From Acidobacteriota bacterium (GTDB lineage: Bacteria > Acidobacteriota > Blastocatellia > Pyrinomonadales > Pyrinomonadaceae), in assembly GCA_018269075.1 (NCBI GenBank), contig JAFDVJ010000060.1, positions 35,079-99,078 on the forward strand: DNA of 64,000 nucleotides. The letters run 5' to 3'. Shown piece after piece: positions 32,388-40,781 of the stretch (positions are counted from its first letter, which is position 1; each line of letters opens with the position of its first letter). The notes beneath the pieces are model-generated. The model was not told where the DNA came from, did no database searches, and saw nothing but the letters and a program-made list of their open reading frames with translations. Made by a program: the position numbers and the translations under genes.

Positions 32388-33473
32388 ATGTCGTCGAGTA
32401 CGGGAGAAAAAACTGAACAGCCAACCGATAAACGGCTGCAGGACGCCCGAAAGAAAGGACAGGTCGCCAAAAGTCAGGATCTGACGTCGGCGGCGCTCCT
32501 GATTTCGACCGTCGCGGTCGTCTGGCTGATCGGCGGCTATATCGGCGGCACGCTGCAGGGAATGGTCCGCGACCAGATCGAGTTCGCGGCGACTTTCAAA
32601 GGGCCGTTTACCGGCGAGACCGCGTATCTCGTAATCTGGCGCGGGCTGACCGCGATGGTCTGGGCGCTCGTGCCGGTTTTCGCCGTCGTGGTGGTCTTCG
32701 CCTTTCTCGGCAATTACCTGCAGATCGGGACGATCTTTTCCTTCGAATCGATCGCGCCGAAATTCGACAAGCTGAACCCGGTCGAGGGTTTTCGCAATAA
32801 ATTTCTCAAATCGCGGCCGTATATCGAGCTCGGCAAGACGCTGCTCAAGATGGCGATCACGGCGGCCGTCGCCGGCTACGTTCTGTGGGCCGCGCGCGAG
32901 GACGTGATCCGGCTGATCTCGAAACCGCCGGGCATCGTCGCCGCCTACACTTTCGGGCTGGTCCTCGAAATCGGCCTGAAAATCGGGCTCGCGTTTCTGA
33001 TCCTCGGCGGCGCGGATTTTTTTCTGCAGAGGTTCCTGCACCGGCAGGAGATGAAGATGACCAAGCACGAGGTCAAGGAAGAGTATAAGGAAACCGAGGG
33101 CAATCCGCTGATCAAGGCGCAGCGGCGCGCGCTCCACCGCGAGATCCTGTCGCAGAGTATGGCGGCGGCGGTCCGCGACGCCGACGTCGTGCTCGCCAAC
33201 CCGACGCACGTCGCGGTCGCGCTGAAATACGAGCGCGGCAAGTCCGAGGCGCCCGTCATCACGGCCAAAGGCGCCGATCTGATGGCCGCGCAGATCCGCC
33301 GGATCGCCGGCGACGCCGGAATTCCGATCAGACACGACGTGCCGCTCGCGCGGGCGCTCTACGAGTTCGAGGTCGATCAGGAAATACCGGAAGAGCTCTA
33401 CGAGGCGGTCGCGGTCGTCCTCCAGTGGGTTTACGCGCTGGCCGAGGAACGCGGGGAGGTCGCGGCCGTCTGA
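32388..33473 (+). CDS. sctU: SctU, T3SS specificity switch protein (FlhB family)
   Basis: A 361-residue protein with a hydrophilic N-terminus (EKTEQPTDKRLQDARKKGQV), four transmembrane helices (about residues 35-215) and the cytoplasmic domain carrying the autocleavage motif NPTH at residues 271-274. The following segment VAVALKYERGKSEAPVITAKG and the C-terminal helices are standard for SctU/FlhB. Self-cleavage between Asn and Pro changes substrate specificity, with SctP (encoded at 7716) as the expected trigger. The gene opens the U-X-Q-FliO-R-S-T cluster. Confidence 0.97.
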   Translation: MSSSTGEKTEQPTDKRLQDARKKGQVAKSQDLTSAALLISTVAVVWLIGGYIGGTLQGMVRDQIEFAATFKGPFTGETAYLVIWRGLTAMVWALVPVFAVVVVFAFLGNYLQIGTIFSFESIAPKFDKLNPVEGFRNKFLKSRPYIELGKTLLKMAITAAVAGYVLWAAREDVIRLISKPPGIVAAYTFGLVLEIGLKIGLAFLILGGADFFLQRFLHRQEMKMTKHEVKEEYKETEGNPLIKAQRRALHREILSQSMAAAVRDADVVLANPTHVAVALKYERGKSEAPVITAKGADLMAAQIRRIAGDAGIPIRHDVPLARALYEFEVDQEIPEELYEAVAVVLQWVYALAEERGEVAAV

Positions 33474-33511
33474 GCGGAATCGAATCGCTTGTCGGCGGAC
33501 TCTGAAAAATT

Positions 33512-34180
33512 ATGGCAGATATCAAAAACGTCAACCGCAGCGGCGGCAACGAGGTCAACAGCCTGACGAACAATCAGGTCGGCGACCGCGACGTGCCGCG
33601 GGTTTCGCAATCGGCGGCCAAAGCCAACCAGACGCAGTTTCCGGTCGGCCAGCCGAACGAGGCGCGGACGCCCGTCGATCCGGCGAAGCTGCCGTCCGAA
33701 GCGAAGGTCCTGACCGACGCGGCGGCCGGCCGCGATTCGTCGCAGCTCGAAGCGGCGCGCCAGCTGACCTCGCTCGGCGGCGTCTCGGCGACCGACCGGC
33801 TGCTCGGGCTCGATCTCCGGCCGACGATGACCGGAATGCTCGCCGCGCCGCCCGGAAACACCGAATTTCTGCGGCATCTCTCGCCGCAGGCGCGGCGGAC
33901 GATTATGCGGAAGATGCTCAATAAGCAGCGCGAGCGGATGCGGCGGCTGGCTCGCTATCTGCGCGACCGGCGCGACGAAAATTCGGGCGACGAGGGCGGC
34001 GACGCGGAGGGCGAAAGCTTTCTCGAAGTGATCGCCGAGCCGGTCGAACTGGACCGGACGAAGATCGCGCGGGCGACCGGCGAGCTCGAAAAGGCCGCGC
34101 GGATGCTGAACATTCTCGACGAGATGCTGGCGATGCAGGATTACACGATCAGCCAGATGGGCACGTTTTCGCAGGGGTGA
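33512..34180 (+). CDS. Unknown protein between sctU and sctQ
   Basis: A 222-residue protein. Residues 1-75 are low-complexity (Asn, Ser, Gln, Pro); residues about 110-150 are a strongly basic helix (HLSPQARRTIMRKMLNKQRE, then RMRRLARYLRDRR). An acidic stretch (EGGDAEGE) and a C-terminal helical pair (TGELEKAARMLNILDEMLAM) follow. No family is recognised. It is 38 bp after sctU and 47 bp before sctQ, clearly in the operon. A cytoplasmic sorting-platform adaptor or a substrate is possible; neither is shown. Confidence 0.65.
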   Translation: MADIKNVNRSGGNEVNSLTNNQVGDRDVPRVSQSAAKANQTQFPVGQPNEARTPVDPAKLPSEAKVLTDAAAGRDSSQLEAARQLTSLGGVSATDRLLGLDLRPTMTGMLAAPPGNTEFLRHLSPQARRTIMRKMLNKQRERMRRLARYLRDRRDENSGDEGGDAEGESFLEVIAEPVELDRTKIARATGELEKAARMLNILDEMLAMQDYTISQMGTFSQG

Positions 34181-34227
34181 CGATTTCGCGCGGGCGGAAA
34201 AATCGAAAATGGATTAAACTGTTATAA

Positions 34228-35649
34228 ATGAAAAGTTCGGGCCAGTTTGCCGACAACGAAAGCGGATCGAATCAGCCGGGCGTCCCGCGCGACCCGTTTG
34301 CCGTCGATTTTTTCGGCGGCCGTCCTCAGCCGGCGGCCGAAGCCGATCATTACGACCCGAAAACCGGCGGCCGGCGGCGCGCGGCCCCGCGAAAAAAATC
34401 CGACTGGTTCCGGGCGCTGCCGCGCGTCGCGAACGCCGAGGCCGAAGTTTCGGAGCTGCTTCAAAAACTTCCCGCCGGCCTGACCTCCGAGGCCCGTCGG
34501 GCGTTCGTCGAAGCGCTTTCGACATATTGCTTTTCCGATCCCGAACGGACGACGTGTTCGGTGCGGTCGCTTGAGGAAGTCAATCTCAACGAATCGGCCG
34601 GCAAAGCCGAGGCGGCCGGGCAGATCGTCTTCCGGCTCGATTGTCGAAACGTCGATTCGGCGGCGCTGGTCGCGGTCGACCGCCAATTCGGGCGGGCGCT
34701 GGTCGCGGCCGCGCTCGGCGAATCGAACGAACCGGCCGGCGCGCCGGAAGAATTTTCGCCGATCGAAATGACGGTTCTCGAATTTCTGGCTTTGGGAATC
34801 GCCGGCGGGCTCAACGAGTTTATCGGCGAGCCGCTGCTCGGTCTGGAAATCCGCGAAAACGCGGCCGACGCTTTTTTCCGTCCGGCCGAGCGCGGCGTCG
34901 AGGCGGTCGTCGAAACGGCGCTCGACGAGATCAGCGGCTTTGTCCGGATCATCGCGCCGCCGGCGGTTTTGAACGGGATCGGTCGCGCGCGGCGCGGCCT
35001 GACGGCCGAACCGGCGCGGAAAACGGTCCGCGAAGTCGAACGAATCGTCGAGCGGCTCGATCTCCGGCTGCAGCTCGGGGCGACGACGCTCGACGCGGAC
35101 AGCCTGACGTATCTCGAACCGGAGGATATAATTCTCGTCGAACAGCCGCGGAACGACTGGAAAAACGGGTTTTTCGACCGCGAGCTGGAGGTCGCCGTCG
35201 GCCGCGGGCGAAATTTTCGGCTGCGCGGAATCGCCCGTAAAAACGAGTCGAGCGGCGAATTCGAGCTCGGCCTCGGCGAAATCATCAGCGAGGAGGCGCG
35301 CCGGAAATTCACGCCCGCCAAATTTAAAATGGACGAAATTGTACAAGAATCGATTGAGAACGAAGATGTCGAAACCGAAAATTTCGACGAAAATGCCGAT
35401 CCCGGCGGGGAAGAGATTTCCGCGGCGCTCGAAAACGTGCAGGTCGCGCTCCGCGTCGAGATCGCCGGCACCAAAATGAGCCTGCGCGAGCTGCAGGCGC
35501 TGCGGCCGGGCCAGCTGATCGCGCTCGGCTGCCGGCCGACCGATCCCGTCCGGCTCGTCACCGACAACAACGAGGAACCGGTCGCGACCGGCGAGCTGAT
35601 CGAGATCGAGGGCCAGCTCGGCGTCCGCCTGCTGAAGGTTTTTATCTGA
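34228..35649 (+). CDS. sctQ: SctQ, sorting platform / C-ring protein
   Basis: A 473-residue protein. The N-terminal 280 residues are a divergent CheC/FliM-like region. Two SpoA (FliMN_C) folds follow, the first around residues 300-370 (ELEVAVGRGRNFRLRGIARK) and the second around residues 405-473 (VQVALRVEIAGTKMSLRELQ, RPGQLIALGCRPTDPVRLVT, VATGELIEIEGQLGVRLLKV). SctQ builds the cytoplasmic sorting platform with SctL, SctN and here perhaps the FliG-like protein. It is longer than typical SctQ (300-350). No independent internal start for the C-terminal SpoA was identified, although several internal ATG codons exist. Confidence 0.92.
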   Translation: MKSSGQFADNESGSNQPGVPRDPFAVDFFGGRPQPAAEADHYDPKTGGRRRAAPRKKSDWFRALPRVANAEAEVSELLQKLPAGLTSEARRAFVEALSTYCFSDPERTTCSVRSLEEVNLNESAGKAEAAGQIVFRLDCRNVDSAALVAVDRQFGRALVAAALGESNEPAGAPEEFSPIEMTVLEFLALGIAGGLNEFIGEPLLGLEIRENAADAFFRPAERGVEAVVETALDEISGFVRIIAPPAVLNGIGRARRGLTAEPARKTVREVERIVERLDLRLQLGATTLDADSLTYLEPEDIILVEQPRNDWKNGFFDRELEVAVGRGRNFRLRGIARKNESSGEFELGLGEIISEEARRKFTPAKFKMDEIVQESIENEDVETENFDENADPGGEEISAALENVQVALRVEIAGTKMSLRELQALRPGQLIALGCRPTDPVRLVTDNNEEPVATGELIEIEGQLGVRLLKVFI

Positions 35650-35681
35650 TCGCCGGGGCCGGCCGGCCGTCGAAGAGAATT

Positions 35682-36068
35682 ATGGGAAGCTCTTTAAGTT
35701 TTATCTGGATGCTCGTCCAGACGATCGTCGCGCTGGCGCTCGTCTGCGGGCTCGCCTATCTGATTTTTCGGGTCATCCTGCCGCGCCTGACGATCAGTTA
35801 CGGCGCGAGCAATATGGTCCGCGTCGTCGACCGGATCGCGCTCGATCCGCGCAAGAGCCTGTTCGTGATCGAGGCCGCCGGCAAATGGATGCTCGTCGCG
35901 TCGTCGGAAAACGGCGTCCAGTTCATCTGCGAACTCGACGCCCAGAGCGCGCGTGACGCCGAGGAACTGATCCTCAAAAACCGGCAGCTGCCCGAGGGCG
36001 GATTCGGAAAATCGTTCGCCGACAAGCTCAACGAAGTGATTAAAGGCGGCAAGCAGGGAGGGAAGTGA
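35682..36068 (+). CDS. FliO-like small membrane protein
   Basis: A 128-residue protein with one transmembrane helix (residues about 8-33) followed by a small beta-rich cytoplasmic domain: NMVRVVDRIALDPRKSLFVI, then AAGKWMLVASSENGVQFICE. This is the FliO pattern (VxexxxLgpkxxlxlVevgg...llLGvt). FliO assists assembly of the FliP (SctR) ring and is normally restricted to flagella. The stop overlaps the sctR start (ATGA at 36065-36068), so the two are translationally coupled, as fliO-fliP are in flagellar operons. Confidence 0.8.
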   Translation: MGSSLSFIWMLVQTIVALALVCGLAYLIFRVILPRLTISYGASNMVRVVDRIALDPRKSLFVIEAAGKWMLVASSENGVQFICELDAQSARDAEELILKNRQLPEGGFGKSFADKLNEVIKGGKQGGK

Positions 36069-36826
36069 TGAAAAACCGGATCGGAATATTGTTCGGCGTG
36101 CTGGCGTTGATCGGACTTTTCCCGGTCTTTAATTTCGGCCAGGAACCGGCGAAGGCGGCGGACACGGCGAACCCGGTCGTGCTGATCATCGTCGTCGGCG
36201 CGCTCGCGCTCGCGCCGTTCGCGCTGATTATGCTGACGTCGTTCGTCAAGATCGCCGTCGTCCTCTCGATCCTCCGCAACGCATTGGGCACGCAGCAGGT
36301 GCCGCCGAATCAGGTGATCACCGGCATTTCGCTGATCCTGACGATCTTTATTATGTCGCCCGTGGTCGAGAAGATGTACGCCGAGGCGGGCACGATTCAG
36401 GACACCGAGGCGATTTTTTCCGAAGTGTCGGTGAAGACGCTGTTCGAGGCCTCGCAGCGCGGCAAGGAGCCGCTCCGCCAGTTTCTGATGCGCTACGCCG
36501 ACGAGCGCCACCGCGTGCTGTTTTTCAATCTCGCCCAGCAGATGGCCCAGAAAAACGGCAACGATCCGGAGCTCATCAAGCCCGAGGATTTCCGCTGCGT
36601 GATCCCGGCCTTCGTGACGAGCCAGCTGACCGAGGCCTTTCAGATCGGGTTCATCCTGTTCGTCCCGTTTCTGATCATAGATATGGTGGTCGCCAACATT
36701 CTGCAGGCGATGGGAATGTTTATGCTGTCGCCGACGATCATCTCGCTGCCGTTCAAGCTGCTGCTTTTCGTGCTGATCAACGGCTGGGAGGTTTTGCTGA
36801 AGAATCTCGTCCTCGGTTATATCTGA
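36065..36826 (+). CDS. sctR: SctR, export gate protein (FliP family)
   Basis: A 253-residue FliP/SctR protein with four transmembrane segments and the signatures SFVKIAVVLSILRNALGTQQ, PPNQVITGISLILTIFIMSP and FILFVPFLIIDMVVANILQA. It begins with a cleavable-looking signal peptide (residues 1-25), a flagellar FliP feature that most non-flagellar SctR lack. It forms the SctR5-SctS4-SctT1 export gate. Confidence 0.97.
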   Translation: MMKNRIGILFGVLALIGLFPVFNFGQEPAKAADTANPVVLIIVVGALALAPFALIMLTSFVKIAVVLSILRNALGTQQVPPNQVITGISLILTIFIMSPVVEKMYAEAGTIQDTEAIFSEVSVKTLFEASQRGKEPLRQFLMRYADERHRVLFFNLAQQMAQKNGNDPELIKPEDFRCVIPAFVTSQLTEAFQIGFILFVPFLIIDMVVANILQAMGMFMLSPTIISLPFKLLLFVLINGWEVLLKNLVLGYI

Positions 36827-36849
36827 CGACGAAAGGAGGAAAAGCCCCG

Positions 36850-37119
36850 ATGGAAATGTTTTTACAACTGGCGAACGACGGATTGTGGCTGATCCTCGTG
36901 CTTTCGCTGCTTCCGCTGCTGGCGAGCCTCGTCGTCGGTCTGGTCGTCAGTCTTTTTCAGGCGCTGACCCAGATTCAGGAACAGACGCTGACCTTCGTGC
37001 CGAAGATCATCGCGACGATCCTGGTCATTATGATCACCGCCGGCTGGATGATGGAGACGCTGCGCGAATTCGCGACCCGCGCCTTCGACCTGATGCTCAA
37101 GGTCAGCGTGATGAGATAA
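36850..37119 (+). CDS. sctS: SctS, export gate protein (FliQ family)
   Basis: An 89-residue FliQ/SctS protein with two transmembrane hairpins; the central ALTQIQEQTLTFVPKIIA segment is diagnostic. AAAGGAGG stands at a slightly long distance before the ATG. It follows sctR by 23 bp. Confidence 0.97.
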   Translation: MEMFLQLANDGLWLILVLSLLPLLASLVVGLVVSLFQALTQIQEQTLTFVPKIIATILVIMITAGWMMETLREFATRAFDLMLKVSVMR

Positions 37120-37205
37120 GAGTGGAGAGTGGAGAGTGGAGAGTGGAGAGTGAAGAGTAAAGAAATCCATCGGACTCTTCACTCTCCACTCTCCACTCTC
37201 CACTC
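37119..37205. repeat. Heptamer hairpin (GAGAGTG / CACTCTC) between sctS and sctT
   Basis: Five copies of GGAGAGT on the left (37119-37162) and four complementary ACTCTCC units on the right (37174-37205), with a loop of about 11 nt. The whole sctS-sctT spacer is this hairpin. Confidence 0.9.
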
Positions 37206-37213
37206 AAAAAACG

Positions 37214-38071
37214 ATGCAGGAGTTTCTTCATCTTTTAGAACTGGTCTTAAAAACCTTCGAGGTCGGCGAGAGCCCGCAGGCTTTTCTGGTTTTGTTCGGC
37301 TTGTCCTTCGCGCGGTTTATTTCCTTTATCACGATAGTTCCTTTTTTCGGCGGGCAGGTCGTGCCGTCGCAGGTCAAGGTCGCGACGGCGATGGCGCTCG
37401 TGATCATCGTTTACCCGTCGCTGATCGCCGAATTGCCGCCGGGCGGCGCGGCGCTCGGGTTCGGGCCGATCGGTTTCGTCGGGATGCTCGCCAAGGAAGT
37501 CTTCGTCGGCTTTACGCTCGGTTTCGTCGCCTCGCTGGCCTTCGAGGCGGTCCAGGTCGCCGGCCGGCTCGCCGATCTGCAGCGCGGCTCGACGATGGCC
37601 GAGCTGTTCGCGCCGCAATTGCAGGAACGCGTTTCCGAACTCGGCCAGTTCCAGCTCCAGCTCGCGATCGTGATCTTTCTGACGACCGGCGCGCATCGGT
37701 TTTTCATCGCCGGGCTCGTCCGCAGCTTCGAGTTCATCCCGGCGCTCAAATTTCCGCATCTCGAACCGGGCTGGTCGCCGGCGGTCGAGTTTATGACCCA
37801 GATGACCGGCGGCGTGCTGAGTCTCGGGATTCAGCTCGCCGTCCCGATCATCATCACGCTCCTGCTGACCGATCTTTTTTTCGGACTGATCAACCGCGTC
37901 GCGCCGCAGGTCAACGTGTTTTTTCTGAGTATGCCGGTCAAGATGTGGATCGGGATCTTCGTGCTGCTCGTGATGATGCCGTTTCTGGTCGAGCGTTTCC
38001 GCGATTATTTCGATCTTTCCTACCAGGCTTTCGAATTTATGATCCGTTCTTTCGGGAACGCCTATCGATAA
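37214..38071 (+). CDS. sctT: SctT, export gate protein (FliR family)
   Basis: A 285-residue FliR/SctT protein with about seven hydrophobic segments and conserved features GFTLGFVASLAFEAVQVAGR, TDLFFGLINRVAPQVNVFFL and the short C-terminal tail FMIRSFGNAYR. It completes the export gate. The start ATG 37214 follows directly after the heptamer hairpin without a clear ribosome binding site. Confidence 0.96.
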   Translation: MQEFLHLLELVLKTFEVGESPQAFLVLFGLSFARFISFITIVPFFGGQVVPSQVKVATAMALVIIVYPSLIAELPPGGAALGFGPIGFVGMLAKEVFVGFTLGFVASLAFEAVQVAGRLADLQRGSTMAELFAPQLQERVSELGQFQLQLAIVIFLTTGAHRFFIAGLVRSFEFIPALKFPHLEPGWSPAVEFMTQMTGGVLSLGIQLAVPIIITLLLTDLFFGLINRVAPQVNVFFLSMPVKMWIGIFVLLVMMPFLVERFRDYFDLSYQAFEFMIRSFGNAYR

Positions 38072-38290
38072 ATTATTTCTTCGGGATCGAGCGGATTTTT
38101 AGCGGATGAATGATGAATTGATAAGTTAGTTGGTATGAGAGATCGGATGCTGGATTGGCTGCGGGGTGTTTTTTGATCCCGAAGAAATAAAAGCTGTAAA
38201 CTGGTACCGTTACAAACAAATGAATAAGCAGTCAGATTTCCGCTCAAATACTAAAACCATTTGAGAAAACCGCACGGCCTCATTTTCGAA

Positions 38291-38324
38291 CAATCCGAAA
38301 TCCGAAATCCGAAATCCGAAATCA
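38291..38324. repeat. Heptamer tandem repeat (GAAATCC) at the end of the transglycosylase gene
   Basis: Four GAAATCC units overlap the stop codon of the minus-strand gene at 38322. The spacer 38072-38290 toward sctT has no other clear feature. Confidence 0.8.
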
Positions 38325-39458
38325 TTTGATTCCCCCGGCGACCCGCGCCATAATCTGCGTCGGGTAGTTGCCGATCTCGCGGTATTTCTGCTCGGCGATG
38401 TTCGGAAAGAACCGCGCCGCCGCCTGACCGAGCGGGGAATTGACACCGCCGGTCTTCAGATTTTCCCATCGCGAAGCGTAGCGCCGCGCGAAGCTGACGG
38501 CTTCGGTGCCGACCATTCCGCGATTGCGGGCCTCGGACAATCCGATCCGGTAGGCGTTGCCCATCGCGAGCGCGACCGTTCCCTCGCCGCCGTTGTAGGC
38601 GGCCGTCACGAATTTCCAGAACTCGACGCCGTCGGGCTGACCGTAGCGCGAAAACGCGATCTCGCCGAGTCTTTTGGCCTTGATGTTCAAAAGCCGCGCC
38701 GCGCCCGGAATCGCTTTCGACGGGTCGAGCCGCTCGTCGGCCGCCGAACCGGCGATGCCGACGTTCAGGCCGACCTCGCGCGCGGCCGTCCGCCCGAACT
38801 GCGCGATGCCGGCGTAGCCGTACTGGTTGATGACCGTCGGATGAAACCGCGATTCCTGCGCCAGCAGGCTTTTCAGAACGGCCGGCGACAGACCCGGACA
38901 CCATTCGACCGCGCCGGCGATGATGTTGTCGTAGCGCGTCGTGTAATTATCCAGACTGCCGGCGTTGATCTTGAACCGGCTGGCCGCCGCCAGCGCGTCG
39001 CCGAATTCCCGCCGGTCGTCGGCGAGCCCGTTCAGATTATCGGCGCCGATGACGTTTTTGATCTCGTTGAGCGTCGGATGGACGAGCAGCGCGCTGATCG
39101 AGTTCCACTCGTCGAGCAGATCCTGATGCTCGGCCGTCAGCGGCACGCCCTTCATCTCGGGATGGCGCGCGTAAAAGATCAGATCGGTCAGCTGCCACGG
39201 GTCGGTCGCGCCGAGCTGGATCGCCTTGACGAGCGTTTTGAGCTCTTCGTAGGTCCGTTCGCGGAGCCAGTTTTCTTCCGCGAGCGCGGGCCGCGAATCC
39301 GCGTCCCGGCGTGAATAATCGCCGTCGTCGACGAGCGGTTGCCGGTCGCGGTCGAGCTCGAACGTCTTCTGCCGGCGCGTTTTCGCCGTGATTTTCTCGC
39401 TGTTCGCCGGAATCGGCGGGAGCGCCGGATTTTGAATTTTAAGATTTTCGCCAGCCAT
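38322..39458 (-). CDS. Leaderless lytic transglycosylase, T3SS-associated
   Basis: A 378-residue protein without signal peptide. The N-terminal 170 residues are specific to this protein, charged and partly helical. An SLT-type domain spans about 185-300 with catalytic Glu202 in LLAQESRFHPTVINQYGYAG, then IAQFGRTAAREVGL and FVTAAYNGGEGTVALAMG. Such enzymes cut the peptidoglycan backbone so that the secretion apparatus can cross the wall, but they normally carry a Sec signal. The gene is 20 bp downstream of sctI and presumably transcribed from the same sigma-28-type promoter, so it may itself be a T3SS substrate. Confidence 0.85.
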   Translation of the reverse strand: MAGENLKIQNPALPPIPANSEKITAKTRRQKTFELDRDRQPLVDDGDYSRRDADSRPALAEENWLRERTYEELKTLVKAIQLGATDPWQLTDLIFYARHPEMKGVPLTAEHQDLLDEWNSISALLVHPTLNEIKNVIGADNLNGLADDRREFGDALAAASRFKINAGSLDNYTTRYDNIIAGAVEWCPGLSPAVLKSLLAQESRFHPTVINQYGYAGIAQFGRTAAREVGLNVGIAGSAADERLDPSKAIPGAARLLNIKAKRLGEIAFSRYGQPDGVEFWKFVTAAYNGGEGTVALAMGNAYRIGLSEARNRGMVGTEAVSFARRYASRWENLKTGGVNSPLGQAAARFFPNIAEQKYREIGNYPTQIMARVAGGIK

Positions 39459-39478
39459 CGTCGGACACCTCGAAAAGA

Positions 39479-40069
39479 TCAGACATTCGTGTTGAGAACC
39501 GTTTTGATGCCGCCGGCCATCTGGTCGACGACCTTGCTCATCACCTCGATATGCTGGCCGACCTGGTAGAGCCGGGCCTGCAGCGCGAGCAGCTCGCCCG
39601 AGGACAGGTTCTTGTCCGAATGCATAATCGCCTCGACCTGTTTGTATTCGCTTTCGACCTGCGTGAAGCGGCCGGCGAGATCGTTCGTCACCTTCGACGT
39701 GTCGCCGATCTTGCTGTAGGCCTCGCGGAGCATCCCGAGCCGGGTCTTGCCGTCGAGCAGGTCGGGCAGCATATTGTTCAGCCGTTTCTGGTTCTGATCG
39801 GACTGGCCGAACCGCTGGGCGAGCTCGGCCTCCATCTGGTCGAGCTTTTTCTGCATATCCGCGCCCGAGGTCGGCGGCGGCTGAGTTTTATCGACCGATT
39901 GGGTCTGAACGGTTTTGTCGTCGGTCGGCGTCTGCGGTTTCTGATCCTGCTGCAGATAACTTTCGAAAGTGCGGTTTTTCGCGGCCGCCGGCTGCTGGTT
40001 CAGCGTATTCTGTTTTTCGAGCAGCTGCTGGAAAAGCTGGCCGGCGACACCGGAAATCATCTCGTTCAT
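39479..40069 (-). CDS. sctI: SctI, inner rod protein (long variant)
   Basis: The start is the ATG at 40069 (MNEMISGVAG), giving 196 residues. The C-terminus carries the SctI signature LSSGELLALQARLYQVGQHI followed by EVMSKVVDQMAGGIKTVL, which matches the conserved s-peELLxLQxxvyqxsxxvElxSKvvexavxxxkTl pattern. The first 80 residues are Gln/Thr/Pro-rich, then a coiled coil. Usual SctI proteins are about 80-140 residues. SctI connects the export gate to the needle. A sigma-28-type promoter lies 62 bp upstream, and a TPR gene precedes it. Confidence 0.85.
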   Translation of the reverse strand: MNEMISGVAGQLFQQLLEKQNTLNQQPAAAKNRTFESYLQQDQKPQTPTDDKTVQTQSVDKTQPPPTSGADMQKKLDQMEAELAQRFGQSDQNQKRLNNMLPDLLDGKTRLGMLREAYSKIGDTSKVTNDLAGRFTQVESEYKQVEAIMHSDKNLSSGELLALQARLYQVGQHIEVMSKVVDQMAGGIKTVLNTNV

Positions 40070-40130
40070 CTGTAATTTCTCCTCCGGAACTCTTGATCGA
40101 ACCAAAAATACAAATATGGCTTATCAAAGA

Positions 40131-40158
40131 TTATCGGCGGGAAATCCGGAAAGTTTCC
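40131..40158 (-). promoter_or_regulatory. Sigma-28-type promoter upstream of sctI
   Basis: On the minus strand GAAACTTT (40157-40150), an 11-bp spacer and GCCGATAA (40138-40131), 62 bp before the sctI ATG. Confidence 0.8.
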
Positions 40159-40182
40159 CGGTTTTTGAAAAAAAATTAACAG

Positions 40183-40653
40183 TCAGGGCCGGATGGTCTT
40201 CGAGAACCGCTCGACGGTATATAGAAGCGCGCGGGCGCGCGTCCGGCATTGTTCGAGCAGATTGCTGGTCAGCGGCGGGTTTTTTTTGCGGAGCACGAAG
40301 CGGAGATCCTTGCGCGCGGCCTCGTAATTTTCGAGCCGCAGAAAGACCTCGCCGCGGTTGACGCGGGTCGGAATGTCGTTCGGGTCGGCGGCGAGCGCGG
40401 CGTTCAGATGCGGGAGCGCGCGGGCCGGATTGTTTTCGCGGAGCCAGAGCGCGCCGAGCGCGACCTCGAAATAGACGGTCGCCGGCGCGAGCGCGATGAG
40501 GCCCTCGAAGATCGTGATCGCCTCGTGGTTGCGGCCCTGTTCGGCGAGCGCGAAGCCGAGCTCCGAGACGAGCCGGATCTCGTCGGCCGCCCAGCCGGCC
40601 GCCGCCCCGAGCGAAACCCCGCCGTTTATCCATTCCTGTTCGAACTGAATCAT
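40183..40653 (-). CDS. TPR protein, candidate chaperone of SctI
   Basis: A 156-residue protein with about three TPR-like repeats (VSELGFALAEQGRNHEAITI, YFEVALGALWLRENNPARAL, TRVNRGEVFLRLENYEAARK), close in design to the TPR proteins at 14778, 17847 and 41369. It is directly upstream of sctI on the same strand, with the late promoter in between. No catalytic residues are seen. The chaperone role is inferred from fold, size and the repeated pairing of TPR gene with secreted component in this locus. Confidence 0.62.
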   Translation of the reverse strand: MIQFEQEWINGGVSLGAAAGWAADEIRLVSELGFALAEQGRNHEAITIFEGLIALAPATVYFEVALGALWLRENNPARALPHLNAALAADPNDIPTRVNRGEVFLRLENYEAARKDLRFVLRKKNPPLTSNLLEQCRTRARALLYTVERFSKTIRP

Positions 40654-40781
40654 TCCGAATTAAAAATTAACTCAAAATTTTCGCAAAGTCATCCCGGAAA
40701 GAACGAAAAATTTCGCCGAAGCTCCGATATTTGCTGGGAAAAACGCGAAACAAAAAAAATCGAAAAATTTTTCAAAAAACA

